A DNA stretch of 64,000 nt from Acanthamoeba sp. SK_2022b (Eukaryota > Discosea > Longamoebia > Acanthamoebidae), in NCBI GenBank assembly GCA_027943245.1, contig JANDJZ010000005.1:1-64000 (forward strand). Reading direction: 5' to 3'. The translations under genes were made by a program, and so were the position numbers. How positions within the stretch are numbered: the stretch's first letter is position 1; each line of letters opens with the position of its first letter. Positions 33,592-44,901 of the stretch are shown here, piece by piece. The notes beneath the pieces were generated by a model. The model ran no database searches, had not been told where the DNA came from, and was given only the letters and a program-made list of their open reading frames with translations.

Positions 33592-34126
33592 CAGTTGAGG
33601 AAGATTCATGCCCTTGTAGTGTGCTCACCAAGCCAAGCCAAACAGTGCCGTTTTTTCACCAGACACTGCTATTATAGCACCATCATCAGGCTTATCAGTG
33701 GTGAGATCACAGGTGGCCTTGCCTGTTTGGGTGAGGCTAGTTTGAGGCCAGCACAGGAGGTGGGTCAAGAGGCTCAGCTGGAATAGTATTGTGGGCTTGA
33801 GAAGCAGCATAGTTGTAAACCCACAGAAATGGATTCACAAGTAGGCAAGAGGAGGATTATTGAAGCAAGACACCATGTGCTCATAAGTGGCCTGGAGCTG
33901 AGCACAGTCATTGAGGTCTGTGAGGGCATGCAGTATCCTTGAGAGTGGTTGGATCAAGCTGCACAGGAACAAGGGGGATAAGGCCATCAGTGGGACATGA
34001 CTCAAGGAAATGGTAGGGGCCCATCCAAGCTGAGTAACTGGAGTGGTAGTCCTTGGTTTTCAGCTGCACCTTTCCATCTTCACCATGAGTAAAGCAGAAG
34101 ATATGTGGGCGTGAGGTGCCCTTCAC
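33592..34126 (-). pseudogene. Repeat-family open frame, copy in island B
   Basis: Second copy of the frame at 11,437-11,930, same orientation in the window. Conserved blocks include GPYHFLESCPTDGLIPLVPV, LDPTTLKDT and NPFLWVYNYAASQAHNTIPA, with small indels and stop codons. The upstream extension (KDYHSSYSAWM) is also shared. Family unknown; degenerate. Confidence 0.45.
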
Positions 34127-34261
34127 ACTTCAGATATTAGGGTCCAGCCAGGTCTTGAATGAGTGGAATTATTAAAACTTGGGAATGGACAAGTTAAAAA
34201 TAAGAGGCACACAAAAGAGAACAGCAGAACGAGCAGGGATCAATGCACATAGGGTGTTGGG

Positions 34262-34320
34262 AAGTGATTAGGGTGTTGGTTTAGGGTCAGGATTAGGGTT
34301 TAGGTTGGGTTTGGGATTGT
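34262..34320. repeat. Degenerate telomere-like G-rich stretch
   Basis: Within about 60 bases TTAGGG-like units recur: GATTAGGGTG, TTTAGGGTC, GATTAGGGTTTAGG and GGGTTTGGG. It lies inside island B, far from any chromosome end visible here. It may be an interstitial telomeric remnant or chance G/T-rich sequence. Confidence 0.4.
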
Positions 34321-34355
34321 CTTTCCCAATTTTTAACTTGTCCATTTCTGCACTT

Positions 34356-34742
34356 TCAGCATATCACCTTGAATGACCAACATTCAAGAAGGAAAAGGGG
34401 CTCTGGCTTATGAATATCATTGGAGTACCAAGTGGCAAGCCCTTGCACAAAGTCATCCACAGTAAACACACAAGGATTGTACTTCATGCCCACAACAAAT
34501 GTGGAGAACATCTGATCAATGGGCTTGCAAGGTGGCAAGTAAGGTGGTGGTGCATACTTGGTTGAATGACTTGAGGAAACAGAGGTGTCCAAGAGGGGCT
34601 CCAGTTCTTGATGGCGCTGCAGAAGGTAAGTAGAACAGGTAACCTGTTCCCTCACATAGGTTACTTTGCTTCTTTTCTCCTCTTCATGAATCTCGCTCAG
34701 CTTGTCCAGGATGTCATCTATCCCAACCAATCTGTCCCCCAA
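34356..34742 (-). pseudogene. Open frame fragment of a repeat-family protein
   Basis: A minus-strand frame without ATG encodes DDILDKLSEIHEEEKRSKV, a Pro-rich PPPYLPPCKPID segment and NPCVFTVDDFVQGLATWYS. It probably belongs to the same element as 33,592-34,126, because it lies upstream in the same orientation and a related DDVLDKLSETQK peptide is found in island A. Unrecognised. Confidence 0.35.
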
Positions 34743-35839
34743 CACTTACTAGGTCCTCCTTGGCCATGACAATGTGAAGATCCAGTACAACAGGCAATCA
34801 CAAACATGTACACACTGGAATTGGTAACATGATATTCATGGTAAGCACATAACACAGTTCTTGACAGCATTGAAGAATTCCTTGCTCATATCAAGGCATT
34901 CCATCTGTACCAGACCCAGGAACTGAACCCAGTTATCAAACTTGGCGACCATCACCTTTAAATCTGTACAAAGCAATATTTGCATCAACCATGTATTCAT
35001 ACACAACCACAAAAGCTCAGGAACAGAGTACCTTTCTTGGTGAATCCATGTCCTTGCCCCTCCTTACATTCAGCGCATTGCTGAATGAGACTATTAATGG
35101 TAGCAAGGAGAGCCTTGTCTGTAGCTACCAGATTTTGGAGTCCTCAACTATTGACTTATCATCTCATCTTGTTAAACAATAATATTATTGACAATAATAT
35201 TCTTTGCTGGTAGACAAAAATCATATTGTTGATCGATGAATAAACTGAAATCATAACATACATGTATGTGATGAAATATTTATACATTGGTTGGATGGTT
35301 TTGGCATCATGTGCACCTTTGGGTCTCTGCACTCAGTGACCATTGATGGAATTCCACTGGTTGACTGGGTGGGTGGTAGCTCATCCTTCTCCATGTTGTT
35401 TGTCTGGTGCTGGGCAACTATGAGAAATGATTTGGAGTTTAGCTGTCATTTGAGTTTCCTACCTTGTTTCATTGAGTTTTTTTTTCTGTTTTTGATTGGT
35501 TAGCTGCAGTGTTTGTTGATGCATTCCACTGCTTTCATCAGTATCTTTTCTCTGCTTTCTCAAGTGTACACTGCTCACAAGCCCCATGCAGGTGTCTGAT
35601 TGGTAATCATCTACATACAACACCTTGGTTTTTGATTTATAAATGTTGAGTTTCAATTAAATATAGCTACATTTAATTCACATGTAATATCTATTATGCA
35701 ATGCTTAAACAAACATTTCTTCTCTTGCGCTGATTATGCTCACATTTGGATGTTGCCATTCCATCATGTATGCATATGCGGTCCACAATGGTTTTGTCAT
35801 TGGCTGTTCTATGACCAGTTTGGGATGAGCAGTGATGAT

Positions 35840-36990
35840 GATGACATAGATTGGAATTGATTTACCCCTGCTATAACTGACTCTCTGAAATCTACTTCAG
35901 AAGACACCACCAACAAGACCCCAGCACAAACAGTGCTTGATGCAGTAGAGCAACTTAACATGCCACTGATCTTGAACAAGCAATGCTGCAGCAGACACTG
36001 CCTGGGCATGTTTGACGCTGCCATTATACAAGCTTGCAGGCTATGATATCTCAGCATGTTGCAGGCAGCATCATGGCAATGGTTGAGGACAATTATGGAT
36101 CACCAGTCACTTATAAGCTGAATGTACTTTGTCAACCATAAGTGTGTGTCTTGTTGCATTCATGATGGCCTTTGGTATTTTGGAAAACAAGAAGGCGAAT
36201 TTCCAAAACGATGATACCTGGAGAATGGGGAGGTTGTCTACAGATGCTACCACTTGTGCTTGTGCTTGGATTGAGTTGTATGCCCATTTGGTACAGTATC
36301 CTGTTCCTTAACCCATTGTGTATGTGTAGGTTATGCCATTTCCTGTACTTCTCAATGTTAGAATCAATTCATTCTTGTATGTAATCATCCTCTATTGTTT
36401 GGTTTTTGGTAATGTACATGTATGCAATCAAATTCAAATGAATTCTCCTACATGTCATCACCATTGCCATGCCAAGCGACTTACCATTTTTTGTGGTGTA
36501 TCAGTTTGGCTATCACACTCCCAATTTCCAACGTATACAAGCCCATGATTGTAACCAAGGATCACCTCTACAAGCTCTATTGCAGAGCAATGATGCAGCA
36601 GGGCTACCAAAACAATGGTCTGATTAAGCCCTCAACATTCTTTAAGCTCTTTCACATAATAGAGCACAACACCACCACCAAACCACAACACTACCACCAC
36701 CACAACACCACCACAACACCACCATCATCAGTTCCCCGTTCTGTGTCCTGGGCCTCAGCATCTGTGCATCAACAAACAATCAACTGATTAATCAGCATAC
36801 GGCAACAGCACAGAGGGCCCAGCTGAAGAAGCAAATTTTGTTCCAAATTTTGTAACAACAGTTAGAGGAAGATGATGATGGGTCTTTCCACCTGGTGCCT
36901 GATGGTCAGCTTGTTGCCATTGCCTATGGAGTGATGATGTGTGCTGATGTCTCACTTGACCTAAACAACAGCATGAGACCTGATGAAACA
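35840..36990 (+). mobile_element. Fragments of a zinc-motif transposon gene
   Basis: Read on the plus strand with several frame breaks: KTPAQTVLDAVEQLNMPLIL, NKQCCSRHCLGMFDAAI (a CC-x3-C motif of the kind seen at the N-terminus of some eukaryotic transposon proteins), TKDHLYKLYCRAMMQQGY and IKPSTFFKLFHIIE, then EEDDDGSFHLVPDGQLV. The order looks like a decayed multidomain gene. No intact frame; assignment tentative. Confidence 0.3.
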
Positions 36991-37439
36991 GATATGGACC
37001 ACATATGCAATCCAAATAAAACAAACAATAAATAGGAAAAATCAATAGTAAATGGTAAACCGGAAAGAGTAATTACAAAATGGAAAGAAATAAGGCAGAC
37101 GTTTGCTATTTCTCCATCTGATTTTCTTCATGTTGCCCTTATACCAACAACATTTTGCCTCAAATATTATCTGCTTGCCCATCATGTGTTGATCTGTGCA
37201 CACCACTGGCACATTGGGCTCTCACCCTTGCACAATAACACATAACTATTTGGTGACTTCATGCTATTCAGTGGTTGAACACCTCAACACTAAACCCCCA
37301 TCCAATCTCTACTAAATAACAACAACAACCTGCACACCATCTGGTTTTGTTGGGGGGCAACCTCAGCAAGGCCCATCAGTAAATTTAACTTCCTTTTACC
37401 CTTCTATAATGAATTTTTCATAGAGGAGGTTCTCATTTG

Positions 37440-38600
37440 TTGTTCAGACAAGGTATGTTCATGCTTTGCTTGATTGCCCTTAAATGTGCTAACACATGTG
37501 ATGAGGGCAAGCTTGTTGTTGCAGGGCTGATTGGTGATGAGAGGGCAACCTTTGCACAGATTGCTGAGGTTGCCTTCCTGGCTTGTTGATGATTGAGAGA
37601 TCACAGCATCCGCCTGCATGCTGACATTCTGTACTTTCTTCAGCAGGATGCATTTATGTAGAGAGACTTGGAGGAGTTGCTTCGGCTGGTCCTTGACTGG
37701 AAGGACATGATGGTTTTGGTCTATGGTGGGATCATTGCATTGTGCAAGTATCTGAGGAAGAGAAAATGAGGAAAGAAGCAGAAGGAGCTTGACTAGCACT
37801 GCAATGGAAGAGGATGGGAGATGGAGAGGAGGGGAGGGGTGCCAGGGGTGCCAGGGGTGGTTCTGGGGGAAGTGAGGGAGGCAAGGGAGGGGCTGGAAGA
37901 GCAGAGTAGATGTGTGGGATGTGATCTCCACACCACCAGGAGCACCTCCCCTCCCATATTGGCCAATGGCCACGCTGTGACTGGATGACCAAGTTGCCCA
38001 GATGGGTGCAATCCACCTGTGCTTCATCACAGACCTGTAGTGATTTGATTTAAGATTAGTTTTATAAACAAAAGGGCAGGAAAGGTGGGTAAACAGTGTT
38101 ATTCATACCTTCACTTCCCAATGTTTTGCAACTGGCTATTCCACTCACCAGCAGAGGAAGTTCTCAATCAATCTGCAGTTCACTGGGGCCCATCTGCACA
38201 GATCTTCAAAAGTTGCTTTCCAGCATGAGTGCTCCTGGCTGAGATGTTTATTGAGTGTACTCAGTGCCCATTGTTGTCCAAGCTTGTCAAGGAGTGTTGC
38301 TTGCACATCTCTCATCAAGTAGGTTGTGCCTGGCTCCTCCACACAGAGCATCTCCAGCATTAGTTGAGTGTTTGCTGCTGGAAAACATCACTTCTCTCCT
38401 GTCCCATGCTTCTGTGGTCTGTCTTGCCAACCAGTGATTTTGAGATGCTAAGGCATTCAGCCTCTGGGTCCAGGTTGGGTGGCTTTCAATCTTGCTGGCA
38501 ACTGCTCTCCAGACCAGGGGATTACCCACACCAACCTTCCACCACACCCCCAAATTGATTTTCTTGAGATGCTGCCCTTTTGGTGGTGTCGCCCTTCTTT
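37440..38600 (-). mobile_element. Tc1/mariner-like transposase fragment
   Basis: The minus strand encodes TTYLMRDVQATLLDKLGQQW and ALSTLNKHLSQ, a helix-turn-helix region like the start of Tc1/mariner (DDE_3) transposases. Farther on, VCDEAQVDCTHLGNL, GHWPIW and HIPHIYSAL resemble the first catalytic-acid region of the same class. Several stops and frame changes intervene. The similarity is by pattern only. Confidence 0.35.
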
Positions 38601-38781
38601 GCATGCTTAATCACGAAAAGACTTGGTGGCGAAAATTAAGCCCGAGAGAAAACCGGCCCGGTCTTATTTTCCGGAAGTGAACAAAGAGCAAAGAACGCTG
38701 GTATTGTTGGGTTGCGCCAGAGAAGGGCAAGTATATTTACTACAGTGTGTGTACAACAACACCACCAAAGAGCGCGCTCAC

Positions 38782-39984
<1,203 letters not shown>

Positions 39985-40493
39985 TTATTTGTGCGGCCGT
40001 GCGCGGAGCCTTGCTCCATGGCGTCGAGGCGACCAATGGCGAGTGGGGTGGTGGTTCTGTTGTCGTTATTGCGCCAACCAATGGGCAGCGTTTTGAAGTA
40101 GGTGGTAGCTACTGCGCGGGCGTCGGCGAATACGCCCCCTCTTGGTACGTATTCGGAGTTGAAGTCATGCAGTAGGCAGCAGTGCGAATAGGTTGTCTCC
40201 TCCTGCGCGCATCTGGCGTCGAATGGGAGCGTGAACCCATTGTTACGGCCGCTCCTGCGCCCCGAGCTCTCCGGCGTTCCTGCGACCACTTGACCTCGCA
40301 CTTGCTTTGCCCTGTCTTGCCAGGCAGCCCACCAGCCCACCATTCCTTATCCTGCCCAGTTTTCTCCCATGCCAATGAGGTGGACATACTTACAAAAATA
40401 TTCACAAACCATACACTGGTATTTCACAGGGAACAGGGCAAGCTGGGTGGTGAGTGCAGCAATAAAGGAGTGGGGAAGACTCCAAGCTTTATT

Positions 40494-41389
40494 GAAGGTG
40501 CTTATTGGCAATGCCAACAGCAGTCCACACACATGCAGTCTGCTGTCCTTCATCCTCATGCCAGGGTTCTTCAAGGCATCAAAGTTGCTGACAATGCACC
40601 CAAAGCCATTTTTAAACTGGGCACAGGCTGAGGCCAGCTCTCAGTTGTAGCTCTCTTGCTCCTGAGTGAGGGTCCATGCACCCTCAAGGCTCACTGAGTG
40701 ACCTTGGGGCAGGAGAGTGGTTATGAATTTGACACCGCAAAACCCCATTTGGCCATAAGAAAAATGGATGTTGGCAAGAACAATGGCCCCCTTGAGCTTG
40801 GTCTCAATAAAATCTTGTTGAATCTTGAGGAAGTCGCCATTGAAGGTCTTGGGGGAGTAGCCGCCCCAGAGTGCATGAAATTGGCCACTTCATGGGGTGC
40901 ATTGAGCAGTGCCATAAAACGCTGGCCAGGGGAGTTGAGCTTGTAGCTCCATGCAGTATCCTTCTTCAAGACACAAGTGATGCCACTCAGATGAACATTG
41001 AAAGAGTCCATCCATTTACAGCCCCCTTCTACTGGCCCAGTGAGGTCAAGCTCTGCTGCAAGGTGATGCCAGGTTGTTAGGTTGCCTAGCTGCGTGACTG
41101 TCTGTGCCCACCTCTTGTGGATGTGGTGTAATACATGAATGTTGTGGCAAAGTGTTCTGGATGAGCAGAGAACCCACTTCTTGACCTCATCATAGAGCTG
41201 GTCCTGGCTGATGGCATAACAGTCCTTGTACAGAGTTACAAGTACAAAATGGTGGTAGAAGTGCTTGCCACACTGCATGCCCCAAAGAGGTGGCTCTTGG
41301 GCACAAATGTAGGTGATGATTGAGCAAAGAACTTGAGTGGGAACTCTCCTCTCAACTAGCTGAGTAACTTGCTGTTGGGTGTGGCTCAT
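40494..41389 (-). pseudogene. Decayed DDE transposase, right arm copy
   Basis: Mirror of 1,557-2,445. It carries an 8-base insertion near 40,893 and a one-base deletion near 40,702 relative to the left copy, so its frame ends sooner (stop at 40,721). The same second-acid region is damaged. The TATA-like AATAAAAG upstream is kept. Confidence 0.65.
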
Positions 41390-41702
41390 GGTGTGGTGAT
41401 GTTGAGTGAATGTGACATTGTCTTCAGCTTTTATTGTATGGGGATAACTCAAAATGCTGTGCTGTCCATAGTGAACGTTTTACAGTGATTTTCATTTGTA
41501 TGTCCACCTCAATATAATGAAGACTCCCAGACCATGAAAGAGCCAGTGGCCTGTATCCTTGGTTGAGCAGGTAGTCAAGCCTTGCTTGTGTGGTATGATG
41601 GTCTGGGAATCTTTCCAAAATAGAAAATAGTGATCAGGGCTGTGGCCAACATTGATGCACAAGACAATTTGAGTGGAAAGCAAAAACGCAATGCAAGGAA
41701 CT

Positions 41703-42515
41703 TTAATTCTTGAGCTTCTTCTTTGGTGACTTGGCCTTGTTGCTCTTTTTGCTCTTGGTGCTCTTTTCCTTCTTCTTGGGCGCCTTCCGTTTGTTCTCTT
41801 TCTTCCCCTCCTCTCCAGCCTCAACTCGAGCGTTCTCTGGGCGTGTGGACAAAGATGGTCAGACTACACATGCCGATCACGTTAATGGAACACGCACCAG
41901 CGTGGGCACTGCTGATAGCATGCTGGATGAATCGGCTGGCGGCCTCCTTGTCAAGTACCAAGTTGGGTATTTCTGTTGCCGCCTAGTTAGTTGGCAGGAC
42001 AAGAGTTAACTCAACGTGCTCATCATGAAGTGGAAGGTGCCTTTAGGTTGTGTGAGCTGCTTCAGCTTTTGAATATACTCCTTGACGCGTTCCTGTGTAT
42101 GCCACCATGAGCAAGCGTGGGTGGACGAAGGGAGTGCGGTTACAACGCCGCGTTGAAGGAGACACGCACAATCTCATCTTTTACAGGATGGTCGGCAGGG
42201 TCAACACCCTGTGTCTTAAGGTAGACTGTACAAAATTGGCACAACATAATTAGATTATTCTGTTGGCACAGAATTTTTGCGGGATTGGGTGATGAGAAGT
42301 TACGGCGTACTATAAAAGAGGGTATTGAGGGCGTAGGCGAGGAGCACGCTCAGCCGAGCACCGTCTTCCGTGCTGAGATCGTTGGTAATTTCGTCCACGG
42401 AGGTTTTGAGATAACTCTCAATGTGCTTCTCCACGTCGGTCACCGCGTTCTCCAGCGTGGTGATCGTCTTTTGCACATCTTCCGGAATCACTCCGCCGCT
42501 GCGTGTTCCTTCCAT
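41703..42515 (-). CDS. C1D: C1D/Rrp47/Lrp1-family nuclear RNA-binding protein, right copy
   Basis: Mirror copy of 426-1,243 with the same five-exon structure, including the probable GC-AG third intron. The only sizeable difference is a 5-base shorter fourth intron. The predicted 173-residue protein is the same as on the left. It is divergent from the secreted-protein gene beginning at 42,662. Confidence 0.85.
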
Positions 42516-42661
42516 CTCTGATTGATGATCCTCGACGCTCCTCCTCGTTTGCGCGTTTTCGTTGTTTCTCGTCCTTTTTCCGCAATAGATATTTTCTTGC
42601 TTCCGTCGCCGAGACACCAGCGGCCGCTCTTGCTTCCGCCGTTCGGCACACACGACACAAG

Positions 42662-43215
42662 ATGAAGAACCAACAGTTGCTGCTGTTGGCTCTGGCGATT
42701 TTAAGCTCTATATATGCCATCGCTCCCTCTTCAGGCTGTGGGATTGAAGGCCACTGGACTGCTCGCCAAAACGGTCTCTTCTTTAACCTTGACAACGTAG
42801 CTCTTACTCTCTTCGCCAACTCCTCCTACACTGCTGCGGTACCTTTTCCGCCAAGATAAACCTCCTTCTTCCGCTCTAAAGGTTAGTGTGAGAGCATGCT
42901 TCTCCAGGCTACCGTTGTGTTCAAGACGCACGCGTGCCGGTGCAAATTGACTGAAGAGGGCACCTTCGCCGCAGACCCGCTTCCGCCTCAGCCGCCCAGC
43001 AGCGTCAGCTTCACCACCACATCTTGTCAGGGTAGCGCAAGCCTCTCTTCCCTCTTGCCACTCTTGCACATCACTGACCCCCTTGTCCAGCATCCAGCTG
43101 TTGCCAGTGCCCTTCACACACTCATCCCTATGGACTCACCTTCATCAACACGTGTGACACCATACGCGTAGAGATGGGCTTCTTTGGGGTAAACCTTCAC
43201 CAAGCTGCTCTTTAG
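42662..43215 (+). CDS. Secreted cysteine-rich protein
   Basis: Exons 42662-42838, 42908-43031 and 43091-43215 give 141 residues. The first 20 residues are a signal peptide (LLLLALAILSSIYA core). The mature part starts with CGIEGHWTARQNGLFFNL, then FKTHACRCKL, TTTSCQ, SCCQCPSHT and FINTCDTIRVEMGFFG: at least eight cysteines suited to disulfides, with alternating hydrophobic strands that suggest a small lipocalin-like or beta-rich fold. No family is recognised. The first 33 bases of exon 2 lie in the duplicated arm; the rest lies outside the part of the arm visible here. Confidence 0.65.
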
Positions 43216-43351
43216 GGCGCGTTAGCTTTTGGTTCTTCTAACTTTGCTCCTCTTCCCCAGGCAATAGAGCTGCACAGAGCCCGGTAGTGGAGCGAACACG
43301 CGGCCGCAAAATAAAATAAAAACCTGGTTCTGCCGCAACAAGCTACAAACG

Positions 43352-44787
43352 ATGGATACGCGAGCAACTGACACTGATTTCCACCAGCATGGAGTGGAGC
43401 TACGAGAGGTTAGCAATTTGGCGCTGAAAACCGGCACAAAGAGAGATTTGATTAATTTAATCGCGATGGGCGCAGGGGAATGATGGAGCGTCACACCCGG
43501 AGTCGTTCGTCGCAAACGAAGCGGAGGATACTACAGCGAAGGCGCCGTGGGAGGGGCTGTATGACACGTTCATGCCCTTGCTCATCTCGATGACCTTCAA
43601 CTCGCCCCTGCAGTTCTGGGAGCTCAACTACATGCAGCAGCACGACAAGTTCGATCTCGAGGAAGACGATCAGGACAAGCTGGTATGTGCCGTTCGGCCG
43701 GTCGTGGCTAGTACGGACCGGTGAAGCTCACGACCCCGTGCGCGTGTGGTGGTGGCACACCTGCAGAGCAGCTTGGCGGTGTGGTTCGGCTATGAGCCCA
43801 TCCTCGTCGCTCTCAACGAAATCAAGCAAGTCACAAGTACGCCATTGGCTACGGTCCCTTTGCCGCACAACGCTTTTGATGCAATCTCACTTCCCCTTTG
43901 TCTGTCCACTGCAGCGAGCACGGATGCCACAGTGCTGGACCTCGGCTGTGGCAATGGACACGTTTGTGAATTGTTGTTTGCGCTCGGGTTCACCAAGTGG
44001 GCCTTACTTCTCAGCCTTTCACTCGCCATACCTAGTACTGGCATTCTGATCTCTACTTGGATGGTCCAGCGTGTATGGTCTAGACTACAGTGATGCTGCG
44101 ATCAGGTTGGCCAAGAGTGTGCGGAAGATGTACAGGGAACAGGAAACGGAGCAAGGGCAGCAGGAAATCCTACCAGGAGGCATCAATTACCTTGTTGGCG
44201 ATGCGCTGGCGACAGGACTGGAGAGCGGCTTCTTTGACGTGGTGTATGACAAGGGCACCTTCGACTCCATCGCGTGTGTGAGCAAGAAGTTTGTTAAATC
44301 GAAGAAGCTGCGAGACGACGCCAACGAAGAAGACGAGCCGCGAGAAGCCACAACAACCACAACCACTACTGCGAAGCAGGAGGAGAGTAGTGCAACGCTT
44401 GAAGGGGAGGACGAGGACGAGGATGACCGTATCAAGTATTGCCGAGAGGTCAACAGGTACTGATTGGCGCGTCATGCCTTCTTTGGGAGGCCTGCCTTTT
44501 CATTCTGCTCTGTGTGTGCGAGCCAGGCTGCTGAAACCGGGAGCTTACTTCTTCATCACAAGCCAATGCCACGATGAAGATGAGCTGCTCCATTTCTTTA
44601 CCCGAGGACAGGTGGCTCGCACTCTCCTACTCCTCTCGCTTGCATACAAGCTCACTCTCCTGCTGTGCAGAGCGCGAATGACCACGAAGGCTGCAACTTG
44701 GTGCTAGCCAAGAACCTCACGGACTCCTTTGCAGACTTGCGGCTCATGATCTTCCAGAAGCCTGCCCGTGAGCTGGACCAGGACTGA
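43352..44787 (+). CDS. EEF1AKMT2: EEF1A lysine methyltransferase, METTL10/Efm4 type
   Basis: Several exons starting 43352-43408 and 43476-43682. The N-terminal part ends QFWELNYMQQHDKFDLEEDD and VWFGYEPILVAL, matching the family start (WxxxYxxEL...WFG). The S-adenosylmethionine motif I is DLGCGNGHVCELL; GLDYSDAAIRLAKSV is motif post-I, and DVVYDKGTFDSIA with LLKPGAYFFITS completes the fold. An acidic, Thr-rich insertion lies before LLKPG. The family methylates a lysine of elongation factor 1A. Splicing of exons 3 and 4 near 43,765-43,920 is approximate. Confidence 0.8.
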
Positions 44788-44901
44788 GCCGGAGCTGGAG
44801 GACGTCATGCAGTCATTTTCTAAGTATTACGGAGAAAACGAAAAGAAACGCCCAGGTAAAAGAAGAACGTAGGGCCCACGGCATTTATTCGCACTCCAAG
44901 A

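Larger units (their letters stand above)
31780..38640. repeat. AT-rich repeat island B
   Basis: Nearly 7 kb of AT-rich sequence with no intact gene lies between the pseudokinase and the right arm. Recognisable pieces are a rearranged DDE transposase (31,925-32,790), a minus-strand frame shared with island A (33,592-34,126), a telomere-like stretch (34,262-34,320), fragments with a CC...C zinc motif (35,840-36,990) and a Tc1/mariner-like fragment (37,440-38,600). A 55-base block at 33,538-33,591 recurs inverted at 36,861-36,916. Short CACCAC-type simple repeats lie at 36,668-36,735. This is a nest of dead elements. Confidence 0.6.
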
